Assembly (NCBI RefSeq): GCF_007655135.1
Contig: NC_045132.1
Location: 10,478,001-10,542,000, forward strand
Source of the DNA: Punica granatum
Lineage: Eukaryota > Streptophyta > Magnoliopsida > Myrtales > Lythraceae
Direction of reading: 5' to 3'
DNA: 64,000 bases
This document shows, piece by piece, positions 48,201 to 60,116 of the stretch. A program made the position numbers and the translations under genes. The notes beneath the pieces are model-generated. The model searched no databases. It saw only the letters and a list, made by a program, of their open reading frames with translations, and was not told the DNA's origin. Positions within the stretch are counted from its first letter, which is position 1. The number at the start of each line of letters is the position of its first letter.

Positions 48201-50841
48201 ATGCATGTTTCACTTGCAAGATTCAATTTTCATGCAATTTTATGTTAATATTATGCACGTGCACTATCTTATGACTTGCTACCATGTCGGAAAAGGGCTT
48301 GGATCGTCGTAAAGAAGACTATCCCGACCCGACTATGCAAATTAATTCTCGGCCAACTCTCTAAATGAGAGGGTTAAGACTTAAATTGCTCTTTCCGGGT
48401 TAAGATTGGTCTCCTTAGCCGATCCAAGTTAGTTTCCGAGCTTGTTTTATCATTATTGCATGCATGAAGTCGGTGTTATTTTATCCTTTCCTTAATTAAA
48501 ACGTTTGTGAATGTTTGTATGTTTAAATGAGCTAAACAAATCGTGATAACGCTGGCTTTTTGTTAAAAAGGAGTGTTATTTATCACGGTTGATGTTTGAG
48601 CATGCGAAAAATAATTAAACCACGATTAGGAAATCATTTGTGACTCGGATAGAGCCATGAGAACCTTCGGCCACCTTTCATAAGATGAAGCCGAGGGCTT
48701 CTTGGCCTTCCTTGGGTCAAAAATGAGTTCCTTATCTCAAGTTTAATTCGTTTATCGGATGGTGTGAATTTTTACTTCAATGTCTTTACGATTCCTATGT
48801 TAAAGTATCATGTAAAGACTCTTTTAAAATTAACGTGCATGGATTCATGCATCGAGGACTCATTTAGATCCATTCGGTTATAAGGATATTGTCGGTTATT
48901 CAACTGAATTATCCTTGATCGTTATGGATTCATTTTGGTCGTCGAATCACGAATCGTTTTCCTAATTAATGCATTCGGCTATAACCCTTAAGCATTAATT
49001 CCACAAACGGGTTAATCGGGACGCTCACATGATTAAACCCACTTCACACTGATAAAGTTTACCCGAATTGGACATTAACTGATAACTCGCGTCGACGAGT
49101 CGTCAAAGGACGTTAGTGCCCTTTTCAAACTTATCAATTTCAAAAACCCGAAATGCGCGGTCCGATGTAGCATGGACGTCTAAAAAGGGTTTCTGTGTCT
49201 CAACTTGAGTTTTTACCTGATTCCAGGTAGCTTAGGTCACGATACAGAAGATCTTTCTAGATCACTTCCGGGTAGATCGACCGGTTCCTTTGCTTTTCCG
49301 GGGTTCTTGCACAACCCTGGACGATCCAGGGATTTGGTTGACACCGGCTACAGGCCGAGGTAGCCCGCACTACGATGTTTCCCTTTTCTGAAATCAACTT
49401 TCAAATAAAGGGCAAAAATCGTCTTTTCACAATTCAGCGACATCCTTAGGGTTAGCATGACAGAAACACTACAGTACGGGATAAGAATGGGCTACCTGTT
49501 CAGGTGCAGGTTCATCTGCATAACCTTTCTTATCTAACTGATAAGTTTCTATCATCCTAACATAGACTCGGGTAACTAGAACAGTTATCTCTGTCAGAAA
49601 ACATGCAAAATGCTGATTAACCTTTCACTCGACCTAACCAAACACTAGATAATGGTTAGGAGGAATTCTAGATTCCAAATCTAGAGTCAAAACACGAGTT
49701 TGGTTAATTCAGTGGTAATTTAGTGTCACAATACAGAACAACTATAAAAGCAATCCACACAACTGAGATTTGACTCTCTTTGTCAAGTTCTCAAAACAAA
49801 GCCGAATGCTAAAACGTTGGCACATGTTTGATTGTTTAGCATATGGCATTTGCTTGCAAAAACACCCCTGGGTTAATAATCTGTTAATTCACGTAAACAC
49901 GACAATAACAAACACTTTGTCTGTTATTAACATGTTGCGTGTTATCTTTCCGCACCTGTTTGCCATGCGGGTCGAGCCTGATCCCTAGGCCGAATAATAT
50001 TAGGGTTCAACGCCCTAATCATCGAGCACAGGGTCCAACGCCCTAATCAACACTCACAGGGTCCAACGCCCTATTCAGTGAGAGCGTCCATTGAATTTCA
50101 GTTCTTAGATCTTTTCCCTAAACTCACGGTGAGTTAGAGTGGAATAATAACCGAACGCGAAACGACTGGAATTCGACCCTTTTGTAATTTGTATTTATTG
50201 TTTTCGAGAGCATTGTAAGGATTTTATTTTGTACATTTATTCTGTAAGAATTCCAGTCGGTGAGCGAACGGTCCGAGAGTCGAAGTAATCGAATCGGTCT
50301 AATGCTTGTCCAGATACAAGTAAATCCAAGAACTCACGGTTTTGGTTCACGCAGGGATTCAACCTCCATGGTTCGATGAACTGTAACAAAAGATTGTGAA
50401 CCAATTCCCCGACATACGGGTTTACTTCTCTATCGGCTTCTCAACCGACATCGTTTGGTTCATCGAATCTCCGGTGTCAAAATGTGCGAGCCGAGTGCAG
50501 CTTAATTCACGCGGTAAATCATAAAATATGCAAGCCTAGCAAACCAGAGTACCGAAAGGGTGTGCGGGATGTAGGCCCGCACGTAACATGAACCCCCGAA
50601 CACGGATTTTCCGGTTCCGCACAGATCAATGCCTTAACGACAAACTAGGTGTTCCATACCCCTAGGCCCAAGGTAACTTATCCGCCCTCGACCTTCGGGT
50701 CGTAAAATGATAAGTGGCGACTCCTTCTCTCACGCATGTCCGCCACACGTCCCCGCGGGAAGGTGGACGTTCCGACCAAGCTGCGCGATCCAAAAGCGCG
50801 CAATGCGGCCCCCGACGAGAGTCCACATTCGGGTCCGTACA
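45251..50841 (+). mobile_element. Solo 5.6 kb Tat-type LTR inside the protease
   Basis: Starts TGTCAGCACCCCATTTTGG and ends GGGTCCGTACA. The flanks are CGGTG on both sides (45246-45250 and 50842-50846). Removing the LTR and one CGGTG joins the protease frame without a shift. 5591 bp is very long for an LTR but within the range reported for Ogre/Tat elements. The inverted copy at 60117 aligns to its last 4.4 kb. Open frames inside are repeat-derived. LTR-internal landmarks are a minisatellite (47180-48015) and repeated GGGTCCAACGCCCTA motifs (50000-50075). Confidence 0.95.
47180..48015 (+). repeat. GC-rich minisatellite within the solo LTR
   Basis: About 830 bp made of irregular units around CGTCACCAGCGCC, with variants carrying CGAGCACGCC and CCGTGCCCGACGCC. 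It gives long proline-, alanine-, serine-rich open frames in three phases at once, which is a composition effect. The same tract in the inverted LTR (about 62930-63210) is only about 280 bp. Confidence 0.9.
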
Positions 50842-50846
50842 CGGTG

Positions 50847-51681
50847 ACCACTTTGAAACAGATGAACGTGGATCTCAACCGCGTCCGCTCGAGCAAAACA
50901 GTGGTCCGAGCCTTCGACGGCTCGCGGAGGGAGGTGAATGGAGAAATCGACCTCCTCATAGATGTCGGCCTGTGCTCTTTCAGCGTCACATTCCAAGTGC
51001 TTGATATCCCGAACGCCTTCAGCCTACTACTCGGAAGGCCTTGGATCCATTTGGCCGGCTCCATTCCCTCCTCTCTACATCAAAAGCTGAAATTCATCGT
51101 CGAAGAGAGGCTTATCACGGTCAAAGGGGAGGAAGATTACGCCATCGATAAAGAGATGGCGGTCCCTTACATCCGCGTTGGAAACGATGAAAATCTGCCA
51201 TTCCACTCCTTCGAGACCATCTCCGTCATTCGGGATTACGGAGAGATCGAACCATCCCGCGTCGATCGCATGATAGGGAAGGTTCTCTTGCGCCACAACT
51301 ACATCCCCGGCACCGGCCTTGGGGCGCGCGGACAAGGGATCAACCGCCCCATTGAAGTTGAGGAGTACAAGCATAGAAGGGGACTCGGCTTTCGCCCCTC
51401 CTGCCATGAAATCATTGAAGCCCCGCAGGGGCAACCACCTCCACCACCTCACCACGCACTATGGGAGGCTCAACAGGGGCATGCAAGTTCCCCCGCTATC
51501 TCATTTTTTCCCCGGACCTCCACACATCATCGGGAGCACCCTTGACGGCCATTTCTCCGCCAGCCGTGTACGCCGTCACCGAGGAGATTCATTCAGGGGT
51601 TCACATCCGCCTGGCGCAGGAAAATGAGGATCTTAACAACTGGACTTCAGTCCCGTGCTACTCGGCTGTGATCGCCGATGT
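50847..51681 (+). pseudogene. Tat-lineage protease and G-patch region
   Basis: Continues the protease after the solo LTR: TLKQMNVDLNRVRSSKTVVR, EVNGEIDLLIDVG, LLLGRPWIHLAGSIPSSLHQ. A G-patch follows (YIPGTGLGARGQGINRPIEV with RRGLGF). Two frameshifts (near 51425 and 51560) move the reading to RRGNHLHHLTTHYGRLNRGM and then to VYAVTEEIHSGVHIRLAQEN and VPCYSAVIADV. The frame ends at a GTAAGG donor (51682). Confidence 0.85.
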
Positions 51682-51893
51682 GTAAGGCTTATCTATGTAC
51701 AAGATGTTTCCCGCGTGTCGCCGTAGCCATAGGCCACACGACGGAAGAGGGATCTCTGTTGTAGTTTCACGATTCATACTATCAATGAAATCCCTATATG
51801 CATTTTTTGAATTCCTGCGTGTTTTATCTTCTTTCCCTACCCTTTCGTTTGCAGCGTTCTAAATTTTCTAAAACAATTCTTTCAATTTCCTAG
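51682..51893 (+). other. Probable intron between protease and RT
   Basis: GATGT/GTAAGG at 51682 is a strong donor. CAATTTCCTAG/GCTCC at 51891-51893 is a good acceptor, and joining them keeps the frame into LHSNPNLRHIDSNPFEE and the RT. A second acceptor, CGTTTGCAG (ending 51854), also keeps the frame open. Unspliced reading stops at once (TAA 51683-51685). Ogre elements of the Tat lineage are known to carry an intron in this position of the polyprotein. Confidence 0.65.
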
Positions 51894-52980
51894 GCTCCAC
51901 TCGAATCCAAATCTTCGACACATCGATTCGAACCCATTCGAAGAATGTCTCGGAGAGCTCGAACCCATATACTTCGGGGAAGGGCTCGACGAAGACAGTC
52001 AAGTGCCTGAGATAGAAGAGAGTTTGTGCCGCCTCAATGATCGCCAGCTCACCTCACTCGAGCCAACGGAAGAGATCAATGTGGGCACCAAAAATGAACC
52101 CCGCACCTTAAAGATCGGGACGGGCCTCGACCCAATGCAACGAGCCCTGATGATCGATTTCCTGACAGGGTACCAAGAAGTTTTCGCCTGGTCCTACGCT
52201 GACATGCCGGGTCTAGACCCATCAATAGTCAAGCACTTCCTCCCACTCGACACAGAAAAGTTTCCACCCAAGAGGCAGCAACTGCGACGACAGCGAGCCG
52301 GCCTTCTCCTCCTCATCAAAGAGGAGGTCGTCAAACAGATCAACGCCGGTTTCCTCGAAGTGTGCAACTACTCCGAATGGGTGGCGAATATCGTTCCGGT
52401 GGGAAAGAAGGATGGAAGAGTTAGGGTTTGCGTCGATTATTGATACCTCAACAAAGCCAGTCCCAAAGATAACTTTCCATTACCTCACATTGACGTTTTA
52501 GTCGACAACACCGCGCGCCACACTCAGTTCTCCTTTATGGACGGCTTCTCCGGGTATAACCAAATTCGAATGGCCGAGGAAGACAAGATCAAGACGACAT
52601 TCACAACAATGTGGGGAACCTTCTGTTATCGGGTCATGCCCTTCGGCCTCAAGAACGCCGGGGCAACCTACCAGAGGGCCATGGTCACGTTGTTCCATGA
52701 CATGATGCACAATGAAATAGAGGTCTACGTCAATGACATGATCGCCAAGTCAAGAGAAGGGAAAGACCACCTTGTCAACTTAGAGCGCCTCTTCGATCTC
52801 CTAAAAAAATATAAGCTTCGGCTCAATCCGGCGAAGTGCACATTCGACGCCAGGTCGGGGAAGTTGTTGGGGTTTGTGGTCAGTGAACGTGGCATCGAAG
52901 TTGATCCGAATAAAGTCAAAACCATCAGAGAGCTCCCTCCACCATCGTCGGTCCGTGAATTACGAGGCTTCTTAGGGTGA
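51894..52980 (+). pseudogene. Tat-lineage reverse transcriptase with mutated active site
   Basis: Motifs in order: EYQEVFAWSY-like GYQEVFAWSYADMPGLDP, KHFLPLDTEKFPPKRQQLRR, FLEVCNYSEWVANIVPV, KKDGRVRVCVDY, FSFMDGFSGYNQI, FCYRVMPFGLKNAGATYQRA, then VYVNDMIAKS. Asn (52732-52734) stands where the first catalytic Asp of the YVDD box is expected. TGA at 52441-52443 and at 52978-52980 interrupts the frame at positions that are Arg in relatives. Non-functional. Confidence 0.92.
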
Positions 52981-54134
52981 TTGAACTACATCGCGCGATT
53001 CATCGCAAACCTAACAGACAAATGCCAACTACTCTTTCGCCTGCTCCGCAAGAACGCAGCGATCGAGTGGAACGAAGAATGTCAGAAAGCCTTCGACACC
53101 ATCAAGGCATATCTAGTTCAGCTGCCTGTATGGTTCCGCCCACACCAGGCCGCCCCCTCATACTTTACCTAACGGTACGCCGACAATCTTTGGGGTGCAT
53201 GTTAGGGCAAGAGGAGGAGTCCACATACACGGAGCACGAAATCTATTATCTAAGCAAAAAGTTCACCGACAGAGAGTCTAATTATCCTGAAATCGAGAAA
53301 ATGTGCTGCGCATTGGTGTGGGTCATGCAGAGACTCCGACAATACACGCTCTATCACACAGTTCGCTTACTGTCAAAGACGGATCCCCTGAAGTATTTGC
53401 TTGATAGCTTGTCCTCCATGCGGAACATCGCTAAGTGGCGTTGTCAGTTAACGGAATACGACATTGAGTACGTATCCCGTACCTCGGTCCAGGGGCAGGC
53501 GATCGCAGATCATTTGGCAGAATTCCCGAGTGAGGACAGTACGCTGATCAATCCCGACTTCCCAGATGAGGGGATTCCTCAAGTGGATGGTGAGGAGGAG
53601 AAGCCGAAATGGAAGATGTACTTTCACGGTGCCGTCAACTCCACGGGATCCGTCATCGGCGCAGTGCTAATATCCTCGGACGGACGCTATTACCCGGTGG
53701 TGGCAAAGATCGACTTCCCGTGCACCAATAACGTGGCCGAGTACGATAATGTGGCCGAGTACGAGGCATGCATCCTCGGCCTACAAGTGGCAATCGACTT
53801 CAAGGTAAAAGAGCTAGAAGTATTTGGCGACTCTATACTCACAATCTTCCAAACATTAGGGCAATGGAAGACAAAGGATATGAAGTTAGTGCCATACCAC
53901 GAGTACCTCGAGAGGTTAACGGAGAACTTCGAAGACATCTCATTCACCTACACCCCACGCATGAAAAATCAATTCGCAGATGCGCTTGCGACGCTCGCTT
54001 CCATGGTGAGCATCATAAGGGAAAACCTTATCGAGCCCCTTGAGATTAAGATAGCCAAAGGCCCGGCCCATTGCAACGCAATCGAAGCGTCCGAGGCGAA
54101 GCCGTGGTACGTAGACATTAGGAACTTCTTATGA
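52981..54134 (+). pseudogene. Dual RNase H region (gypsy type and archaeal type)
   Basis: First module: LNYIARFIANLTDKC, KNAAIEWNEECQKAF. A frameshift near 53130 then leads to GRPLILYLTVRRQSLGCML, YYLSKKFTDRESNYPEIEK, CCALVWVMQRLRQYTLYHTV and GQAIADHLAEFP. Second module: WKMYFHGAVNSTGSVIGAVL, NNVAEYEACILGLQ, EVFGDSILTIFQTLGQW, NQFADALATLAS. Two RNase H domains in tandem are a hallmark of the Tat lineage. In the second, His (53625-53627) replaces the first catalytic Asp, and NVAEYD is duplicated (18 bp, near 53733-53768). Confidence 0.9.
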
Positions 54135-55405
54135 ACCGGCCAATACCCCCCCCATTCGCCGATCGCTGCGATTGAAAGACGCTCAGACGCCTCGCGATAC
54201 ACTATTTTCTGAGCGGCGAAATACTTTACCGCCGTTCCTTTGACTCCACGCTCCTCCGGTGCATCGACAAACACGGATCACGACGTCTCATGGAGGAAAT
54301 GCACGGGGGAAATTGTGGACCCCACATGAACGGTCTCATGCTTGCTAAAAAGATTATGCGCTTAGGCTACTATTGGTCCACCATGGAGACCGATTGTGTG
54401 AAGCACGTCAGGCGTTGCCACCGATGCCAGGTTTACGCCGATCAGATCAAAGCACCGCCCAATGAACTACGCCTTATGACGGCCCCATGGCCTTTCTCAA
54501 TGTGGGGAATGGATGTGATCGGCCCGATCAACCCCAAAGCGTCTAACGGGCACCTGTTTATCTTGGTAGCAATTGATTACTTCACCAAATGGATCGAGGC
54601 TATCACTCTCGCGTCAGTCACCGCAAAAGTCGTGGCCCGTTTTCTCAAACGTGACGTCATTGCCCGGTATGGGGTCCCGGTAACGATCATCACGGACAAC
54701 GCCAGGAACTTGAACAACAAAGTCATCGACGAGCTCTGTGCCCAATTCAAAATCCAGCATCGCAATTTCACTCCATACTGTCCACAAATGAACGGTGCGG
54801 TGGAAGCTGCGAACAAGAACATTAAGAAGATCATTGAAAAAATGACAGTGAATTACAAGGACTGGCACGAGATGCTCCCGTACGCGCTCTTGGCATATCG
54901 AACGTCAGTCCAGACCTCCACGGGGGCGACTCCATACTCCTTGGTTTACGGCATGGAAGTAGTCCTCCCGATTGAGGTTGAAATCCCTTCCATGGGGATC
55001 CTTGCCGAAGCCGAACTTGAAGAAGCAGAATGAGCAAAACAGCGTTACGAACAGTTAAACCTCATCGACGAAAAGAGACTGAAAGGGCTATGTCATGGAC
55101 AGTGCTACCAGCAAAGAATGGCTCGAGCATTCAACGCAAGAGTCCGTCACCGCGAATGCAACCCCGGTGACCTCGTTTTGAGGAAGGTCCTACACGTCAC
55201 GCCGGACTCTCGGGGAAAGTTTTCGTACAAATATGACGGACCCTTTGTTGTCAAGGAGACCTTCTCCGGGGGAGCCGTCATTTTAAGCGACATGGACGGG
55301 ACTGAAACGCGCTCCCGGTCAATGCTGATGCCATCAAGAAATATTATCCATGACCACTCATGTTTGTATTTCAATTGTCGGGCCTCGTGTTCGTTTCATT
55401 TATGA
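54135..55405 (+). pseudogene. Tat-lineage integrase
   Basis: Zinc part: EMHGGNCGPHMNG, CVKHVRRCHRCQVYADQIKA. Core: WGMDVIGPINPKASNGHLF (first Asp), ITDNARNLNNKVIDELCAQF (second Asp), NGAVEAANKNIKKIIEKM (Glu present), LPYALLAYRTSVQTSTGATP. TGA at 55031-55033 replaces a Trp, and the frame goes on with RYEQLNLIDEKRL and GPFVVKETFSGGAVILSDMD (C-terminal module). The catalytic triad is intact, but the start (54135-54290) and the stop codon make it a pseudogene. Confidence 0.9.
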
Positions 55406-56402
55406 CTCCCTTCCCATTCATCTATACGTGAACTGACTCCCGTCATTCTCTTCACCACGAGACCTCCTTGAGAGAAAAAGAAGGTTAATTTTCCCGCTGG
55501 GTCGAAAACCTCCCTGAGGCGGCCCAGGCAAAAGTTAGGGAACGAGGGGCACGACTTAAAATCCCGCAAAGGGGAGTCGTGGCAAAAGGAGAGCGTAAAT
55601 CATTTCCTCGCTAGGATGAAAACCCTCAAAGGACGGCCTAGGCAAAATTTAGAGGAGCTGAGAGGTGCGATCAAACCCGAACATGGGTAATCGTAGCAAA
55701 AGGTGAGCATTCACGAGAGAAAAATTAAACAAAAACACCCTAGTAGGTTATCACGCATCTTGCTGCCTATGCAAAAATTAGGGGACAATGTCGGCTCGAC
55801 CACAAAAGAAAGGCGGCACTTCTCTGTGAAGCTACACCGAGTAGTGGTTCAGCATCCTTCGACGCAAGCAAACTCTCTTTGGCTCTCCAGGCTCGAGACT
55901 CGCCTCGAAATGGGGTCGAATCAACGTATCCTTGATTTGGAGGATTCCATGAGATCCCTCCCTTTAGCTTTGTGCACATATTCCACGGGATACCCCGTTC
56001 CAGGAAAAAGCCATTCTCCGATAGGGACACGACCGCCCTCCAACGGTCACCAATAGCAAATCCCCGATACATCTTTACATAGATTCCTCTTACGCATTGT
56101 AGTTTCGTCGACTGAGCGCGACTGACATCCTTTGTAGGTTTCCTTTTCTCCACGCGCAGATGTAGTCGGGAACCCTGAGAGGCATTTCCTCCTCGACGGA
56201 CGCGCGATTGGCTCATGTAGCAGGTTGCAACCTCAAGCCAAGTGGAGTGCCCGACAAAAAGGGGGAAAGCCATTCGACTCCAGCTCAAAACACAACAAGT
56301 AGTACCCAGCGTTGCACAAGCATGACCTTTACCCCGAACCGAACAATTCGCCTCTTCCGGCACCTCTGAGATACTACGTAGCACAGATCCCTACCTCTAC
56401 TT
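55406..56402 (+). other. 3' untranslated region of the Tat element
   Basis: Non-coding on the plus strand. It has repeated motifs such as 'cctagGCAAAAtttag' and 'gtcgtgGCAAAAggag' (55520-55700). On the minus strand an uninterrupted 205-codon frame (55767-56384) overlaps it. It has no domain that I recognise and is discussed as a finding. Confidence 0.5.
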
Positions 56403-56419
56403 TCCCTACACTTTCGCGT

Positions 56420-57175
56420 CTTATTGCTTTCCACGGGTTTCGGCCTAGCACTTTACTGTTTTCCACGGGCTTCAGCCTAGCATTTTATTACTTTCCACGG
56501 GCCTCGGCCTAGCACTTTACTGTTTTCCACGAGTTTCGGCCTAGCATTTTACTGTTTTCCACGGGCTTCGGCCTAGCATTTTATTGCTTTCCACGGGCCT
56601 CGCCCTAGCACTTTACGGCTTTCCACGGGTTTCGGCCTGACAATTTACAGCTTTTCACGGCTTCGGCCTAGCACTTTACCGCTTTTCACGGGCTTCGGCC
56701 TGGCAATTTACAGCTTTCCACGGGATTTGGCCTAGCATTTTACAGCTTTTCACGGGCTTCGGCCTAGCACTTTACCGCTTTCCACGGGCTTCGGCCTGGC
56801 AATTTACAGCTTTCCACGGGATTTGGCCTAGCATTTTACAGCTTTTCACGGGCTTCGGCCTAGCACTTTACCGCTTTCCACGGGCTTCCGCCTGGCAATT
56901 TACAGCTTTCCACGGGATTCGGCCTAGCATTTTACAGCTTTTCACGGGCTTCGGCCTAGCACTTTACCGCTTTCCACAGGCTTCGGCTTGGCAATTTACA
57001 GCTTTCCACGGGTTTCGGCCTAGCATTTTACTGCTTTCCATGGGCCTCGGCCTAGCACTTTACTGTTTTCCACGGGCTTCGGCCTGGTATTCTACCGCTT
57101 TCCACGGGCTTCGGCCTAATAATTTAATGCTTTAATGCTTTCTACGGGTTTCGGCTTAGTGAGTCACTACTCTTC
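56420..57175 (+). repeat. 32 bp tandem array with a 96 bp higher-order unit
   Basis: About 23 head-to-tail copies of a 32 bp unit of the form TTTCCACGGGCTTCGGCCTA plus GCA(C/T)TTTACNGC. From about 56650 to 57030 the copies cycle in threes (ending CCGC, then GGCAATTTACAGC, then a GGGATTTGGCC variant), giving a 96 bp higher-order unit repeated about four times. Confidence 0.92.
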
Positions 57176-57447
57176 GTGGGCTTCGGCCCTACACATATTG
57201 TCCAGCGGGCTAAGACCCCTCATCCACCACTTCATAATCTTCACCTCTCAATCATGCTAATATCTTGTGATAGGTTCGTGCACTCACACATTCTCCCCAA
57301 ATATCCAACGCGGCGGGGGGGGGGGGGGGGGGGGGGGAGCTACTACAGAGGATGACAACAAGACGGTCGCTGGGACCAAAAAAGGGATGCTTCTCATGAT
57401 CTTTGGTTACCTCCTCTAATGGAGCACGCAACCAAAGAGGGGCAAGC
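57176..57447 (+). other. Element 3' end with poly-G run and polypurine tract
   Basis: A run of 23 G lies at 57315-57337. ACCAAAGAGGGGCAAGC just before 57448 is the polypurine tract that would prime second-strand synthesis. Confidence 0.75.
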
Positions 57448-59080
57448 TGTTAGCACCCAATTTTGGTCCACCGGCTCCCACAGAAGACTTCCGATCAAAG
57501 CTCAGGTCACTATTCGCAATCGGGAAACCGGAGGCGAACATGCTGGCACGAAGTCAGGAATTATAGGAGATAATCAGGGTCCACTAGAAAAGTACAGGAG
57601 GGCAATCGAAAGACTAAGCAGACTACGAGCCTCGAAGCAACAGGAGCTGGCACTGTGACACTATTCATCACCGGACCACCGAAGCGTCGGAAGGTGTCCA
57701 ATATGGGACTCTAAAAATCCCTCTTGGTGCCAAAGTGACCAATGGCACATCCGGGCGCATTTCAGAAGCATCCTGCCTAAGCCAGGGCACCCCCGAACTC
57801 TCACAGTCGCCTTTCCTGACAGGGCTTTCAGGGGCCCGATCCACGGACAAGTAAACTGTACCCGGAAACAGGCCTGCACGCACCCAAGGACCACCGGGAC
57901 CATGGAACAAGTTTCAGATTGCCTTTTGGAATTCAACTTGGTCTCCCGAGGGACGTTTCAGTGGTCACGAACGCCTCTCAGCGAGTCTTCGGGACATATT
58001 TATGACAAACAGAGACCACAGCGATCCCCGAACACCTCAGGGCATTCGGTAAACACTGATAAAACCCAGATCACGAGTCCCTAGGTCACCTCTGGCTAAT
58101 GGTCTTCGATCGAGGACGGCGATTCAATGATCCCACACGAGATAAAAAGCTCACCGGGACGAACACTACAATGCACGGAGGAATAATCGTAGAACGAGGA
58201 CAGTCAACTTCACTATGAATGTCCAAACATGGCAAAACCGACTCTCGAGGTGCCAAGTCACCCGAACATTCGTTCACATGAAATATGGCGATATTGGGCT
58301 CATTCAAATTCTCTTCGTACAAACATTCAAAATTCATCAATTAATCGGACCTCGGAGATCAGACGGGCAATTAATCGAGTCGCGAGCTTCTTCCGGTTTT
58401 TCTCCAGGCCAAGTGGGACCCACGACCAGTCACGGTTCACCCAAGCACAGCCATCAGCCGCGGCTAAACCCCTCCCCACCGTCGGCTCAAACCCAATTCA
58501 GTGGCTCAACCCCAAGCCTCTTCCCTCCACCACACAATTTGAAATATCTTCTTACACACTTACATCCATCACCCATCCATCACCTCCCATCACTTCTCCC
58601 TTGCTTCCCCCACACTCTAAGTGACACAAACCCCACCCTAACCCCTCTTCAAATTTCAGCAGCCCATTAAACCCCCCCAAATCACACTTAACTTCACTTA
58701 AACGAGCCATTAAGCCTCCCTTTATAAACCCTAAGCCTCATCAACTTAATCACTTCTTCATTCTCACTCTCTCTCAAGCCAACTTCTCTCTAAAATCCTC
58801 TCAAACCCCAGCCCTCTTCCTCATTTTCGTCCACCCCATCCCAAGGCCGAAACCGGCCAAAACCGACGGAAAACCACCCGGTATTCCGAGCACCGCCCTA
58901 CCCGACTTAAGCCAAACACAACCAAACTTCATATCCTACATATTTCCCACCCTCTAAGTCCATTCCCGAGCTTAGATTTTCCATTTGAAGCTCCCAACAT
59001 CACATTCCAGCCGCGAAAACCTTCGGGTCCCAAGATCCCCCGCCGGGTGCATCCAACTTCTACAATGTGCCATTTCTTCC
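57448..59080 (+). repeat. 3' LTR of the chimeric Tat element (interrupted)
   Basis: Starts TGTTAGCACCCAATTTTGG right after the polypurine tract. It resembles the start of the 45251 LTR but is clearly diverged. CCCTTTATAAACCC (about 58716-58729) could be its TATA box. It is cut at 59080 by the next LTR. Confidence 0.85.
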
Positions 59081-60116
59081 TGTCAGCACCCTATTTTGGT
59101 CCAAAAGTCAAACAATGTCCATCAATAGCAAACAATGCCACGACTTGAGCGTTATCACAGAAGAAGGCTCCACAGAGCGAGAAATCACTATTCATTCTCA
59201 AGTCAGCAAAATCAAGCAAATGACACATGCATATGACAGAAGGACTCCAGGGGTCATCAAGGAGCAACAGAGTGACTAGAGAGCTCAGCTATATCCAAAA
59301 TCGGCATTTTCAGTATATCACACTGACAGTTCTATTTTCTGATAGTTCGCTCGATCATCGGAAGATAGCCAATATTGGACTCCGAAAATCCACTCCAATG
59401 CCAAACAGATGAAAAGTGTCCCCAAAGGCATTTTGCAAATCATCTGCTCTATACAGAACAACTTTCTGTATACAGACAACTTTTCAGTGGAAGTCCAAAA
59501 ATGCCGGTTTCTCGGAGAAAAGTTAATTCCAAATATCAGATGCGGCCACGCCCCACAATCATACAGAGCACGTGCAGAGCTTCAGATTGTCTTTTGGAAG
59601 CCATACAAACACCCTAAATGACTTCCGAGCGACAAAACGGGCATACCCTTCTTCGGAAGAGCGTAACCGGAGACTGGTCTGATGGAATTACGGCAAACGA
59701 AGTTCACACTACATTGCCCTGAAAACTCCAGCGGACATTCGCAATTGGGCAAAACAGATAGCAAAACCCTTCACGGTTTCCCGAGTAACCTTCGAGGGGC
59801 ACAAAAGGCCATTTTCAGTGAAAATCCATATCCGGAGGTCCTCTTTGGGGAAGCTTGACGCCGGATGCTTACCTTACACAATGCTAGCCTTCTCAAGGCT
59901 CAATGTGGAATTGTCGGAATGATTCACACAACTCATCTAGACCCCTCGAGCAGTGCTTTAAGGGTCTCAGATGCACTTTTCATATCCTTAAAGGCCCAAT
60001 CTCGGCAAACAGAGATCACAGTGATCTCCGGATCGCCCAAGAAACTCAGAAAGCAATATGAGAAATCCAGTTTCGGCCTCCTAGGACATCTCCGGCTCTA
60101 TATTTTGCATTACCGG
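59081..60116 (+). repeat. Second-level nested Tat LTR (5' 1036 bp)
   Basis: Begins TGTCAGCACCCTATTTTGG and follows 45251-46284 closely and almost without indels to GCATTACCGG. There the inverted LTR takes over. Its other end and its target duplication are beyond the window. Confidence 0.9.

Noticed and set aside
56420..57175. Regular 32 bp repeats resembling a CRISPR array
   Set aside because: Units are contiguous without unique spacers, the genome is that of a plant, and no cas genes are present.
58086..58670. Frames of 80-150 codons within the 3' LTR
   Set aside because: Overlapping frames on both strands in LTR sequence, low-complexity P/S/T-rich, and not shared with the other LTR copies.
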